DNA from: Chitinophaga pinensis
GTDB lineage: Bacteria; Bacteroidota; Bacteroidia; Chitinophagales; Chitinophagaceae
Direction of reading: 5' to 3'
NCBI RefSeq assembly: GCF_007896845.1
Contig: NZ_VOHS01000020.1
Location: 1 to 64,000 of the forward strand
DNA: 64,000 bases
The position numbers were made by a program, and so were the translations under genes. Below, piece by piece: positions 17,870 to 26,848 of the stretch. The notes below the pieces were generated by a model. It did not search any database. It had not been told where the DNA came from and saw only the letters and a list, made by a program, of their open reading frames with translations. Each line of letters begins with the position of its first letter. Position 1 is the stretch's first letter.

Positions 17870-19252
17870 TTAGAACTTAAATGATAACTGTGTATTGATA
17901 AAGAAAGAATTGGCAGAAGGACTCACCTGTTCTTCGATGAAGGCGCCTGTATCAAAATATTGCAGGCCGCAGCTCAGTTTGACGAATTTGCTGAACGCAT
18001 AATCACCGCTCAGCAGATAAGCTGTCCCTATATAACGTTCATCGGACCCTGCGCCGGCCATGTTGAATGAGCCGCTGGGTCTGTAGATACCGTCACCTGT
18101 GGAATACCGCCAGTTAAATACAGCGTCTGCCTGCATGGAGAACTTATTACTGAAGGTCAGATTGCCATAAGGATGGATATCGATCAGATTGGAGGGGCCT
18201 ATGCGGGGATTGAATCCGAAGTATCCTCCTTTGGGGTACAATGGATTGAAGGTCTGCAGCTTGCCGTCACCGGGCGTCTTATCACCGGAAATGTAGTCAT
18301 TACGTATGTTGACGCTCGGCTTGTATCTGGCGTGTTCGAACGTATAACCGATATCAATGGCAGTGGTCCATGCACTGATGTGGCCATTACCAAAGGTGCC
18401 GAACTGGTAGGCGGATTCCAGATTGTAGATAAAGCCGCCGCCGTATTTCCAGTAACGGACAGCAGCGGTGTGTCTGAGTTCTTTTTGTGTCCCTTCTTCA
18501 AATCTCCCCTGATCTCTATGGGTGCCCAGATAGTAGAGATCAAGGTTTCCCTGTTTGGGGAGGATGATGTAAGAATAAGCACCCCACAGATTTGCTTCAT
18601 GGATCAGGTGATTGTCGAATACACCAGGATTTACCTCGTCATCCATCATGACAAAGGCGTCAACACCAAAGCGGGGTGCATTATACATCAGTTTTCCACC
18701 GGTAAAGTATTTACGCACGTTGGTGCCTTCTCTTACAGAGATGAGCCGGCCGGTACCGTAGTCGAGTTCCTGTCTGCCTGCTCTTGCTACCAGTTTACGT
18801 TGCTTTGCAGTCCACGTCTTGAGGGTGACGTCTACAAAGAGGTTCTCGACGTTCAGGGCGTCTTTATTGACCGGGCTGGGATCAAATTTGCTGAAGTTTT
18901 CCAGCGCACTATTGAGTTGTGCGAACACTCTGACAGAAGGTCCGAGATGCAGATCGGCGTGGAGGCTGTAACGCTGGAGGACCATGTCATTGTAACCATC
19001 GCCGTATTTCAGCCAGTTGTCATGAACGGTGGCGGCATATTCGTAGCGTGCTTCTCCACCAAATGACAGGTAGTAATGATCTTTATGAAAGAGGGGGATG
19101 TACTTGATATGATTGTACCAGTTACCTGTTGTGTCATTACGCAGGTAATAGTAGTCTTCATTAAAGCGCATCAGTTTAAAGCTCTGTGCCGACAATGACT
19201 GTATGCCCAGATATAGCCATAGGAAAAATGATGCTATGATCTTTTTGTTCAT
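17870..19252 (-). CDS. Alginate-export family outer-membrane protein
   Basis: 460 residues from ATG 19250-19252, chosen over an upstream in-frame codon because a normal signal peptide (MNKKIIASFFLWLYLGIQSLSAQ) begins there. The body is a ~18-strand barrel with alternating aromatic residues, and the motif RAGRQELDYGTGRLISVREGT is a hallmark of AlgE-type (Alginate_exp) porins. It ends in FKF as barrel proteins do. Family members transport polysaccharide or other organic solutes across the outer membrane; no alginate synthesis genes are near, so the solute is unknown. First gene of an operon with the M17 N-domain protein. Confidence 0.85.
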   Translation of the reverse strand: MNKKIIASFFLWLYLGIQSLSAQSFKLMRFNEDYYYLRNDTTGNWYNHIKYIPLFHKDHYYLSFGGEARYEYAATVHDNWLKYGDGYNDMVLQRYSLHADLHLGPSVRVFAQLNSALENFSKFDPSPVNKDALNVENLFVDVTLKTWTAKQRKLVARAGRQELDYGTGRLISVREGTNVRKYFTGGKLMYNAPRFGVDAFVMMDDEVNPGVFDNHLIHEANLWGAYSYIILPKQGNLDLYYLGTHRDQGRFEEGTQKELRHTAAVRYWKYGGGFIYNLESAYQFGTFGNGHISAWTTAIDIGYTFEHARYKPSVNIRNDYISGDKTPGDGKLQTFNPLYPKGGYFGFNPRIGPSNLIDIHPYGNLTFSNKFSMQADAVFNWRYSTGDGIYRPSGSFNMAGAGSDERYIGTAYLLSGDYAFSKFVKLSCGLQYFDTGAFIEEQVSPSANSFFINTQLSFKF

Positions 19253-19317
19253 GATGATTGTATTCTGCCCGGGGAACATGCGGCATCCTGATTAGATGCC
19301 TGATCCTGTTCTGGAAT

Positions 19318-19325
19318 CAAAGTTA
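19318..19325 (-). promoter_or_regulatory. -7 element of the alginate-export operon
   Basis: Minus strand reads TAACTTTG, an exact TAnnTTTG match, 65 bases before the ATG at 19252. No -33 box at normal spacing. Confidence 0.4.
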
Positions 19326-19429
19326 TTTGAAACCGGCAGTACAGCGGATTTACAAATCATCGCAACTGTTGTACAATTCCATAGATCTGAAAAAATGATC
19401 ATGTAAGGGGACGAGCGGTAAGGCAATAA

Positions 19430-19462
19430 AAAATGCCGCAGTCATATGAACTGCGGCATTTT
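19430..19462 (-). terminator. Terminator of dps
   Basis: Arms AAAATGCCGCAGT (19430-19442) and ACTGCGGCATTTT (19450-19462) around a 7-base loop, followed on the minus strand by TTTTATT. Confidence 0.88.
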
Positions 19463-19483
19463 CTATTTATGATAGAGTAGGTT

Positions 19484-19960
19484 TTAACCTCTGTAGTGGG
19501 CTCTTAACATCCACGCCATTTTCTCGTGTTCTTCCAGCAGACCGGTGATGAAATCACTGGTACCTGCATCTTTGAAAGTGTTGGCAAATGCGTCGATATT
19601 ACCACGGATAAATTCGATGATGCTTTCATGATCACCCAGCAGTTCTTTAATGAAACCCAGGCTATCGTTCTGTCTTTCGCTGTATTCTGTCAGGTGTGTC
19701 AGTTCCAGAAAGCTTTTCAGTGTAGCCGGCGCATAGTGACCCAGAGAACGGATCCTTTCAGCCACGCTGTCCATGATCTCATCCAGTTGATTGTACTGTG
19801 ATTCGAAGAAGAGGTGCATGGAATGGAAGTCTGGTCCTTCTACATTCCAGTGTGCATTACGCGTCTTTGTATACAGTACATATTCATCAGCCAGTAATTT
19901 GGCCAGCTGGTTGGATACCTGCTGTCTGTTTGCTTCTGTGATGCCAATATTCGTATTCAT
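19484..19960 (-). CDS. dps: Dps family DNA-protection/ferritin-like protein
   Basis: 158 residues, the normal length of a Dps subunit (12-mer). The inter-subunit ferroxidase ligands are all present at the family spacing: H37 and H49 in the first helix region, D64 and E68 in MDSVAERI. Dps binds Fe(II), oxidises it with peroxide and shields DNA in the cytoplasm. It is monocistronic with a terminator after it. Nothing in the upstream 250 bases identifies an OxyR or PerR site with confidence. Confidence 0.95.
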   Translation of the reverse strand: MNTNIGITEANRQQVSNQLAKLLADEYVLYTKTRNAHWNVEGPDFHSMHLFFESQYNQLDEIMDSVAERIRSLGHYAPATLKSFLELTHLTEYSERQNDSLGFIKELLGDHESIIEFIRGNIDAFANTFKDAGTSDFITGLLEEHEKMAWMLRAHYRG

Positions 19961-20218
19961 ATGTAGCTAGTTTTAAATGCTTGTTTGTGTACTGCTAAGT
20001 TATGACATTCCAATTGGTTTAAGACCATCTGGTTATAATTAACACATCGTTAGCAGTAATGATGACAAACATAAATCAACGTAATACAGCGAAACAATAT
20101 ATGCCCTGCTAATGTAAAGTAACGTAAGGCTATAAAACGAAACGCAAATCGGCAGGGTGCCAGTAACAGAAAAACATGTCTCAGTCATTGGTACAACCTG
20201 ATGGAATATACGAAACAA

Positions 20219-21280
20219 TTATCGGGATAGTGTTTGTTTAACGATTTCCAGTCCCTGTAAAACCCTGTTCATATCTGCTTCTGCACCCATAGCGATCCTG
20301 ATATATTCACCGCTGGCGCCGGGGGCAGCAAAGAAGGCACCTGCCATTACTTCTACGCCTTTTTCACGCAGGTCATGGTATAATTGAGCAGACGTAAATC
20401 CTGCCGGTAATTTCAGCCAGCAGTGAAAGGCATTTTGGTGTCCCTGTATATCAAATCCGGACAGAAAGGCTTTTGTCTGTTCCTGACGTTTATTACCTTC
20501 TATGCGTTTTCTGTGTAGCAGGTCTGCCAGTTCTCCGGTCCTGATCACATCAGATACCAGCGAGGTAAAGAAGGTGGAAGGATTACTGGTAGTCAGTTTG
20601 ATAGCTACAGTGATCATCTCCTTATATTGTTCCGGCGCTACGATGTAGGCGACCTTGATATCTGGCGCAAAAGGTTTGGATAAGCTATAAATAAACCAGC
20701 CCAGATCGGGTGCCAGTTGTGCGAAATTGGCAGGAGGATTTTCTTCCAGAAAGCCATAGGCATCATCATCAATGATGATCTGTCCGTTTTTACGGGCAGT
20801 TTCGATCAGTTCAAGTCTGCGTTCGGTCGGCATTACAATACCGGTAGGATTGCTGATGGTACCCATCACATACACTGCTTTGATGTTATATGTGGCGCTG
20901 GCGGCTTCCAATGCAGAGGGCAGCATTCCTTTTTCATCACCGGCGCAGGCGATCACTGTTATGTTCAACCAGCGGGCAATGCTTACAAAATTAGAATAGG
21001 TATACTCGTCTACGGCGATAGTAGTACCCTGAAGACCGGCAGCGATCATAGTGACCATAATGGCCTGATGTCCTGATGTCACAATGGATACCCTGTCTTC
21101 ACTGATTGCAGGTCCTTTACCTGATAACCAGGCGGCTGCAGTCTTTCGGTCTTCTGCTGTGCCATCAGCGGGTTTGACATTCAGCCACTGATTGTAGGAA
21201 CCATTGTGCCTTTCTATAATGCTTTTGAAGTCGGTCTGCTGTGCTGCGAGTACCGGGTAGTTCGAACTTAAGGAGATCAT
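20219..21280 (-). CDS. PLP-dependent aminotransferase class I/II
   Basis: 353 residues from ATG 21278-21280; the open frame extends 11 codons upstream, but the promoter element at 21303-21310 lies in that extension. Fold-type I motifs: SNPTG (substrate carboxylate side), DDDAYG (Asp holding the pyridine nitrogen) and SLSKPFAPD with the Schiff-base lysine. The C-terminus ends with the small domain (GEYIRIAMG). It resembles the aminotransferase half of MocR-type proteins, without a DNA-binding domain. It follows four same-strand genes but has its own promoter, so it may be co-regulated or separate. Substrate unknown. Confidence 0.85.
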   Translation of the reverse strand: MISLSSNYPVLAAQQTDFKSIIERHNGSYNQWLNVKPADGTAEDRKTAAAWLSGKGPAISEDRVSIVTSGHQAIMVTMIAAGLQGTTIAVDEYTYSNFVSIARWLNITVIACAGDEKGMLPSALEAASATYNIKAVYVMGTISNPTGIVMPTERRLELIETARKNGQIIIDDDAYGFLEENPPANFAQLAPDLGWFIYSLSKPFAPDIKVAYIVAPEQYKEMITVAIKLTTSNPSTFFTSLVSDVIRTGELADLLHRKRIEGNKRQEQTKAFLSGFDIQGHQNAFHCWLKLPAGFTSAQLYHDLREKGVEVMAGAFFAAPGASGEYIRIAMGAEADMNRVLQGLEIVKQTLSR

Positions 21281-21302
21281 GTGAAGTGGGAATTTGGATC
21301 GC

Positions 21303-21310
21303 CAAAAGTA
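21303..21310 (-). promoter_or_regulatory. -7 element of the class I/II aminotransferase gene
   Basis: Minus strand TACTTTTG is an exact TAnnTTTG match ending 22 bases before the start codon at 21280; it fixes the start choice. Confidence 0.5.
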
Positions 21311-21354
21311 CAAATAAATTGTGCGAATGAACTTATCCTGTCAGGTTCCCTTGT

Positions 21355-22521
21355 TTATTGTTCATCGGAGATCTTTCCTGCCTGAGATGCCAGCAGGACA
21401 ATACCGGTGCCCAATAATGCGATGATGGCGAATGACCAGCGCAGACTGGTAGCTTCTGAGATGAAGCCTATCATGGGTGGTCCGAGCAGGAAACCGAGGA
21501 AGCCAACGGTAGATACGGCGGCAATAGCAACACCGGGTGCCATTGTTTTCGATTTTCCGGCTAAGGCAAGTACTAATGGTACAACAGAGGATACCCCGAA
21601 TCCGATCAGCAGAAAGCCGATGGTGGCTGTTACAAGCCATGGAAGAAAGATAGCGATGAGTAATCCGGATGTGGTCATGATACCACTCATCTGTAAGACT
21701 CTTTTAGTACCCAGCCGGGTAACAAAGCGGTCTGCAATAAAGCGGCCACCGGCCATGGTGCTCATGAAGGCTATATAACCTGCTGTGGTAAGATGTTCAG
21801 GTGCTCCGACGATCTTCTGAAAGTAAATACCGCTCCAGTCAAACATAGTACCTTCTGTGACCAGACTGGAGAAAGCGATCAGCCCCAGTTTAAGGATACT
21901 ATTGTCCGGTCTTGCGAAGAGCGGTTGCGCATCATCCTGTTGTTCATCAGCAGGCAACAGGTATTTGTAGGAGAACAGTACCAGCAACCAGCAGATGGCA
22001 CATATCAGCAGGAAATGCGGCAGTACGGGCATATCGAGTGAAATGGCAATTGTGCCTATTCCTACGCCGGCAAAGCCGGCTAAACTCCACAGACCGTGGA
22101 ATGAAGCCATAATGGACCTGCCATATAAAGCCTCTATTCCAACAGCCTGTGTGTTCATGGATATTTCAAAAACGTTGTTCATAAATCCAAAGCAGAACAA
22201 CAGCAACACTAACTGCCAGATACCCGGAGCGAGCCCTATTGTTACAAGCATCAGCGGAAACAGAAGTCCGGCGCTGATCAATACTTTACCGCTTCCTATA
22301 CGGGTGACCAGCCAGCCGGATATCGGCAGACTCACCATCAGGCCCACCGGCAGTGCAAACAATACACCACCGAGTGCGGCATTGTTGAGACTAAAAGCCG
22401 CCTTGATATCATGGATCCTGCAGGCCCAGCTGGAATAGGTCAGTCCGGCGATAAAGAAAAATACACTTGCTGCAATACGGTGTGCGCGCTTCAGGTTTAA
22501 ATTGACAGTCAGGTCTTTCAT
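21355..22521 (-). CDS. MFS transporter
   Basis: 388 residues with 12 predicted hydrophobic segments. A conserved loop after the second segment reads GWLVTRIGSGKVL, the MFS A-motif position. The arrangement is like the YbjJ/FucP-side group of small exporters. It starts six bases after the HAD gene and is clearly in its operon, so it probably exports or imports the compound handled by the HAD phosphatase, dehydrogenase and aminotransferase upstream. Confidence 0.88.
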   Translation of the reverse strand: MKDLTVNLNLKRAHRIAASVFFFIAGLTYSSWACRIHDIKAAFSLNNAALGGVLFALPVGLMVSLPISGWLVTRIGSGKVLISAGLLFPLMLVTIGLAPGIWQLVLLLFCFGFMNNVFEISMNTQAVGIEALYGRSIMASFHGLWSLAGFAGVGIGTIAISLDMPVLPHFLLICAICWLLVLFSYKYLLPADEQQDDAQPLFARPDNSILKLGLIAFSSLVTEGTMFDWSGIYFQKIVGAPEHLTTAGYIAFMSTMAGGRFIADRFVTRLGTKRVLQMSGIMTTSGLLIAIFLPWLVTATIGFLLIGFGVSSVVPLVLALAGKSKTMAPGVAIAAVSTVGFLGFLLGPPMIGFISEATSLRWSFAIIALLGTGIVLLASQAGKISDEQ

Positions 22522-22527
22522 GCGTTA

Positions 22528-23211
22528 TCAGGAAGTTAATGTCAAAAGGCCAATATGCTGTTCCAGCTCATCATAGTCGGATATTTTGGTGATATCCTGT
22601 AGATGGGCCAGTTTCTTATTATCAATACCGATAAACTTTATGCCAAGTTGCAGCGTAGCCTGATAATCCCAGTTGCCATCACCTACATAGATAATGTCTG
22701 AAGGATCGGGCGCTGTGTTGTGGCGTTTGTTCATCTTACTGATCGTGTGGCCGATGATATCGCGTCTTGCAAAAGCATCCTGTGCAAAAGATGCTGCACT
22801 GCAACCTTCAATATCGATACCTGCACATTGTAGTTTAAAAAGGGCCGATTGCTTCCAGCCACCGGTTGCCAGACCTATGCGCAGGTCTTCATTGCGGACC
22901 AGGCTGCTGATAATTCTGCCGGCTTTTGGGATCTCCTGGAAATAGTGTGCCTGCTTATCATAGGCACGTTCCAGCAGGTTCAGGAAGCAGTCAATGAAAT
23001 TTTCTATTTCGGTCACTGTGCAGGGACGATTCCTGCGCTCGAGAGAGAGCTGATTGAGAATGCCTGAATCTGTGGTATTCTCATAGTGGCCGTAATTGGT
23101 ATTAAAATCGGAGAATCCGAAGGTTTCAGCGATGGCCTGTGTATAACAGAGATCGTCTATCTCGGTTGTGTTGGTAAGTGTGCCATCTATATCAAAAATG
23201 ATGTACTTCAT
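22528..23211 (-). CDS. HAD-superfamily phosphatase
   Basis: 227 residues. Motif I is DIDGT (nucleophile Asp8 in IIFDIDGTL), motif II LATGG, motif III Lys near the ACSAASFAQDAF segment, and motif IV YVGDGNWD. The helical cap between motifs I and II is of the phosphoglycolate-phosphatase type. It likely dephosphorylates a small organic phosphate. Twelve bases separate it from the dehydrogenase upstream and six from the MFS gene downstream. Confidence 0.85.
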   Translation of the reverse strand: MKYIIFDIDGTLTNTTEIDDLCYTQAIAETFGFSDFNTNYGHYENTTDSGILNQLSLERRNRPCTVTEIENFIDCFLNLLERAYDKQAHYFQEIPKAGRIISSLVRNEDLRIGLATGGWKQSALFKLQCAGIDIEGCSAASFAQDAFARRDIIGHTISKMNKRHNTAPDPSDIIYVGDGNWDYQATLQLGIKFIGIDNKKLAHLQDITKISDYDELEQHIGLLTLTS

Positions 23212-23223
23212 GAAAAAGCAGAT

Positions 23224-24246
23224 TTAAAACTTGATAACTGATTTCAGACTGCTGATGTCATTGTTGCGTTGCCGCTTGCTGACATTACAGCCGAGGTCCA
23301 GTACTGCAGACTGAAATTCATCAATGCCATAGGCTTTTGTGATGATCTTTTCCAGTCCCAGTACCTGACTGTTGATCAGATCAACAGCATGTTTAAAGGT
23401 GTCCTGAGAATCGATGGAACCGATGATGGAAATACTGCGATCTGTGATTTCTCTCGGATTGATGGTCTGCTGATTGTTACGCAGTCCTATCAGTGCAATT
23501 TTCCCACCGTCGGCAACCGCATCGATTGATTTTTCCAGCATGCTGCCTGTTGTATCAACAATCAGGTCATACTGATGTTTACGAGGTGCAAAATGACCGG
23601 ACAGGTACCATCCTGAACTGAGTATATCATTACTGCTGATCAGGTTTGTTCTGTTGGCAGAAGTCTCATAGATGGTACCCGCCTGTATACCGTATTGTTT
23701 CAGCGCGAGATAAAAGAGCAGGCCTATCGGACCGCCACCAAGAATTGCTACATTGTAGAAGGGGGTGACTGCCAGTTTTTTTACGGCGGTAAGCACACAG
23801 CTCAAAGGTTCTGACATAGCGCCCTGTTCGAAGGGTACATTGTCTGCCAGAGGATAGATGAAACGTTTGGTAGTCTTGAAGTACTTTGTAAATGTGCCGT
23901 CAATAGATACGCCGGCTTCCGTACTGGATTTCTGGAAACAGTGGTTACGTAATCCTTTGCGGCAATTCTCGCAGTATCCACAATAGTAGGTAGGGTCGAT
24001 GATGACACGATCACCTACATTGAAGTTTTCCACACCTCTGCCTTTATCTACGATCACGCCGGCTGATTCATGACCGATGATCACTTTTTGTTTGGCGTTG
24101 TATTCGCCGGAAATGATGCTGAGATCAGTGCCACAGATACCTGTAGCGCGTATTTCAACAATGACCTCATCAGGGAGCGTGATGGCTGGTTCTTCGCGTT
24201 CTTCGAGCTGAATGTTCCAGGGGCCGTTATAAACTATAGCTTGCAT
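23224..24246 (-). CDS. Zinc-dependent medium-chain dehydrogenase
   Basis: 340 residues. Catalytic zinc ligands in GICGTD and GHESAG, and structural-zinc cysteines in CGYCENCRKGLRNHC. A Rossmann NAD(P) site follows at VAILGGGPIGLLF. The group is that of threonine/sorbitol/polyol dehydrogenases, which oxidise a secondary alcohol to a ketone. It overlaps the class III aminotransferase by 20 bases, so the two are translationally coupled, which fits a pathway in which a ketone made here is aminated next. Confidence 0.9.
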   Translation of the reverse strand: MQAIVYNGPWNIQLEEREEPAITLPDEVIVEIRATGICGTDLSIISGEYNAKQKVIIGHESAGVIVDKGRGVENFNVGDRVIIDPTYYCGYCENCRKGLRNHCFQKSSTEAGVSIDGTFTKYFKTTKRFIYPLADNVPFEQGAMSEPLSCVLTAVKKLAVTPFYNVAILGGGPIGLLFYLALKQYGIQAGTIYETSANRTNLISSNDILSSGWYLSGHFAPRKHQYDLIVDTTGSMLEKSIDAVADGGKIALIGLRNNQQTINPREITDRSISIIGSIDSQDTFKHAVDLINSQVLGLEKIITKAYGIDEFQSAVLDLGCNVSKRQRNNDISSLKSVIKF

Positions 24247-25489
24247 GGGTAACTGTTTTTACCTGACTGAATATTTTGTCCAATCTGCCGCAGATTTCTT
24301 CGATGTCATCTACAGTGGCAGTGAGTGCGGGTCTTACTTTTACGACATTGCCAAAGCCATAGCGCGATCCTCTGAGGATCAGCTTGTGATCAGTGAGTGC
24401 ATTGTCGATGATCCTGTTGGTGAGTTTTACATCCGGAGCGCCGTCTTTGTCAACTATTTCGAGGCCCCACATGTATCCCATACCTCTTACATCGCCGATG
24501 AAATGACCGTATTTTTCTTTCAGGCCATTCAGCAGATTACCGAGTACGATACCGTTTTCACGTACGTTCTGCAGAAATCCTTCACGGGATACGATTTCCA
24601 TGGTTTTCTTTGCTGCACCGAGGGACAACAGGTTGCCACCGGAGGTGTAGGAATGTTCCCATTTTTCCAATACAGCAAACTCGGGCTTGTACAGGATAGC
24701 CGCAGTTGGTATACCGATACCGCCCAGGCCTTTGGCCAGTGTGATGATATCAGGTTCCATGTCAAAGTGTTCGCTGGCAAACATGTAGCCGGTCCGGCCG
24801 ATACCTGTCTGTACTTCATCTGAGATGAGTACGATGTCCAGCTCTTCGCAGATCTTTTTGATCCTTTCGAAGTAGCCTGCCGGAGGGACGATGTTGCCGC
24901 CGTTACCCAGAATAGGTTCCATAATCATGCAGGATACATGATTGCTGCTGCCATATTCAACGTAGTCATATACCGCCTCTGCACAGAGATATCCGCAGTT
25001 AGGATATTTGGCAGAGAATGGACAGCGATAACAGTAGGGGGCAGGGACTACTGCATGCTGACTGTGCATGGTATTGGAGAATGATTTTCTTCTGAACGCG
25101 TTTCCGGAGATGTTAGTCGCAAAGAGTGTCTGTCCGTGATGGGAGAGAGACAGACTGATGACTTCATTTTTTCCGTTGAACTTGTTTGCGATTTTTACAG
25201 CACCTTCATTGGCCGTAGAACCAATGATATCGCGCATCCATCCGTCAGTAATACCCTGCGGAGCATGTTCGAGTATGCTGTTTAAAACATCAGCTGCAAG
25301 ATCGCCGGTAAAGGAAGAGGAAACGTGTATCAGATCTTTTACCTGTTTCTGCAATACCTCGACAACTTCCGGATGACTGTATCCGAGTGCGAGGTTAAAT
25401 GTGCCGGATACGGCATCAATGTATTCTTCGTCATGCGAAGTATAAAGGCGTATGCCACTGCCTTTCGTGAACTCAATGTTAGCAGACAT
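24227..25489 (-). CDS. Class III aminotransferase
   Basis: 420 residues. Fold-type I class III motifs: TANEGAVKIAN (cofactor phosphate side), LISDEVQTGIGRTG with the Asp that binds the pyridine ring, and LAKGLGGIG with the Schiff-base lysine. A cysteine-bearing insert (CYRCPFSAKYPNCGYLC) resembles that of omega-aminotransferases acting on ketones or terminal aldehydes. First gene of the operon. Donor and acceptor are unknown. Confidence 0.9.
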   Translation of the reverse strand: MSANIEFTKGSGIRLYTSHDEEYIDAVSGTFNLALGYSHPEVVEVLQKQVKDLIHVSSSFTGDLAADVLNSILEHAPQGITDGWMRDIIGSTANEGAVKIANKFNGKNEVISLSLSHHGQTLFATNISGNAFRRKSFSNTMHSQHAVVPAPYCYRCPFSAKYPNCGYLCAEAVYDYVEYGSSNHVSCMIMEPILGNGGNIVPPAGYFERIKKICEELDIVLISDEVQTGIGRTGYMFASEHFDMEPDIITLAKGLGGIGIPTAAILYKPEFAVLEKWEHSYTSGGNLLSLGAAKKTMEIVSREGFLQNVRENGIVLGNLLNGLKEKYGHFIGDVRGMGYMWGLEIVDKDGAPDVKLTNRIIDNALTDHKLILRGSRYGFGNVVKVRPALTATVDDIEEICGRLDKIFSQVKTVTHASYSL

Positions 25490-25953
25490 GAGGGTTGGGT
25501 TTACATAGAATCAATAAAAAAAATAGTGGAATGGGCGTAAGATAACGGTCAGATAGACTGAGTTACATAACGAACAAGGGTTTCATGAACTTCCTGCAGG
25601 GAATCCGGGTTACACAATCGGTTTTTAGACGTGGTAGAAAAAAAGTTGCATCAAACTTCGATATCAAAATTGACGATGGAAAAGTAGAATCTATTTGCGG
25701 AAATTTATTTTTTTTCTTTTGATTGAATCATTTATTTTTTACTAAATAGGTTATTGATAGTAATAGTAAAAGGTGAAATAGCATCCTTTGTAATGCTTTG
25801 TGGCAAATGGTTACAGTGTTAAGGTGTGTATAGGCTGCATGTACTTCTCTGATGTATTACTGCATCACTTTGTTGATAAAAAGAGGGCTTTATGCTTAGT
25901 CACTGAAACAACGCAGCAGTTATAAATTGATAGTAATTATATAAAAACAGAAA
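25490..25953. other. Intergenic, upstream of the aminotransferase operon
   Basis: About 460 AT-rich bases without a credible gene. It must hold the promoter of the minus-strand operon, but I find no exact TAnnTTTG near the start. No strong dyad or repeat is visible. Confidence 0.5.
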
Positions 25954-25983
25954 CGGCTATTCCGAGTCAGATCGGAACAGCCG
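25954..25983 (-). terminator. Terminator after the 26030 lipoprotein gene
   Basis: Arms CGGCTATTCCGA and TCGGAACAGCCG (one A-C mismatch) around GTCAGA. On the minus strand the stem is followed by TTTCTGTTTTTAT. Confidence 0.8.
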
Positions 25984-26029
25984 TCGCCGCATTATTTTTC
26001 ATCCTTTTTATACAGAACAACAAACGTTG

Positions 26030-26545
26030 TTATTCTATCGAAGTAATACGTCCGTTATAAAAGCCGGAAACAACATGTTCTTTGCCAAATTCCAGCGTAT
26101 ATTCGAACGTTTGCGCTCCGGCGCCGGTACCGGGATAGAATTTAAGTGTACCAGCAGTCGGTTTACTATATGCTTCTCCACTATTTGCTACTTCCACACC
26201 ATCCTTATACTCCACATTTTTGTACATGATAGCGATGTCGAAATTTTTTGTTTTATCGAAAGCGGTTGAATCAGAAGGTATGTATGTATAGCTTCCATTC
26301 TGACGCAATGCATTCAGCAGAAACTGAACTGAATTTACTCTGCCGGTGAATCCGGCTGAAGGTATCGGATCTGTAAAAGCTATAACTGTTCCCCCTGTCC
26401 AGTTCTTTTTAACAGCATAATTAGTATAAATCAAAGTTCCATTGTCGCTAAATCCGTTTGCAGGCGGTGTATCATCTTTCAAAGTGCAGCCGTAGAAAGC
26501 AAAACATAGTATTACAGCTAATAAGCGGTTTGCTGATCTAGTCAT
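26030..26545 (-). CDS. Lipoprotein, paralogue of the 26849-27358 protein
   Basis: 171 residues with a lipoprotein signal (LCFAFYGC, Cys20) followed by TLKDD. The mature beta-rich domain has FTGRVNSVQFLL, TYIPSDSTAFDKTKNFDIA and a closing HVVSGFYNGRITSIE. The same features in the same order occur in the upstream lipoprotein, so the two are tandem paralogues. A separate promoter element lies at 26585-26592 and a terminator follows. No function can be assigned; surface exposure is inferred from the acidic residues after the Cys. Confidence 0.75.
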   Translation of the reverse strand: MTRSANRLLAVILCFAFYGCTLKDDTPPANGFSDNGTLIYTNYAVKKNWTGGTVIAFTDPIPSAGFTGRVNSVQFLLNALRQNGSYTYIPSDSTAFDKTKNFDIAIMYKNVEYKDGVEVANSGEAYSKPTAGTLKFYPGTGAGAQTFEYTLEFGKEHVVSGFYNGRITSIE

Positions 26546-26584
26546 TTAGTTGTAGGTTTCTAAGTCTTATTACTGATTATGGCT

Positions 26585-26592
26585 GCAAATAT
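26585..26592 (-). promoter_or_regulatory. -7 element of the 26030-26545 lipoprotein gene
   Basis: Minus strand TATATTTG, an exact TAnnTTTG, 40 bases before the start codon. Both paralogous lipoprotein genes share the context CTGCAAAnATATA on the plus strand. The remaining bases to 26848 are AT-rich with nothing recognisable. Confidence 0.45.
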
Positions 26593-26848
26593 ATAAATAG
26601 TTTCTGATGGAATAAACACATTTGCAGCACATAGATTTTTTTGTAATGCTATAATAATGTCCTGAATATGAAGCGGAAAGTTCCCCGGAAAACCTTTTGT
26701 ATGGATCGTTTTGCGGGTATTTGTCAACAGTTATATCCAGATTGTCCCTATTTGCTTTTTCTGAGCCCTAATTTACTGATAATGTGAATATTGTAGCCGA
26801 AAAAGATTTTTATCCGGGACAGGCCTTTTTTTCTGCATTAACAGTATG

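Noticed and set aside
18173..19066. 297-codon plus-strand open frame
   Set aside because: It is fully antisense to the alginate-export gene, which has a signal peptide and barrel pattern; the plus-strand translation shows no family features.
24245..24823. 192-codon plus-strand open frame
   Set aside because: Antisense to the class III aminotransferase, whose catalytic motifs are complete.
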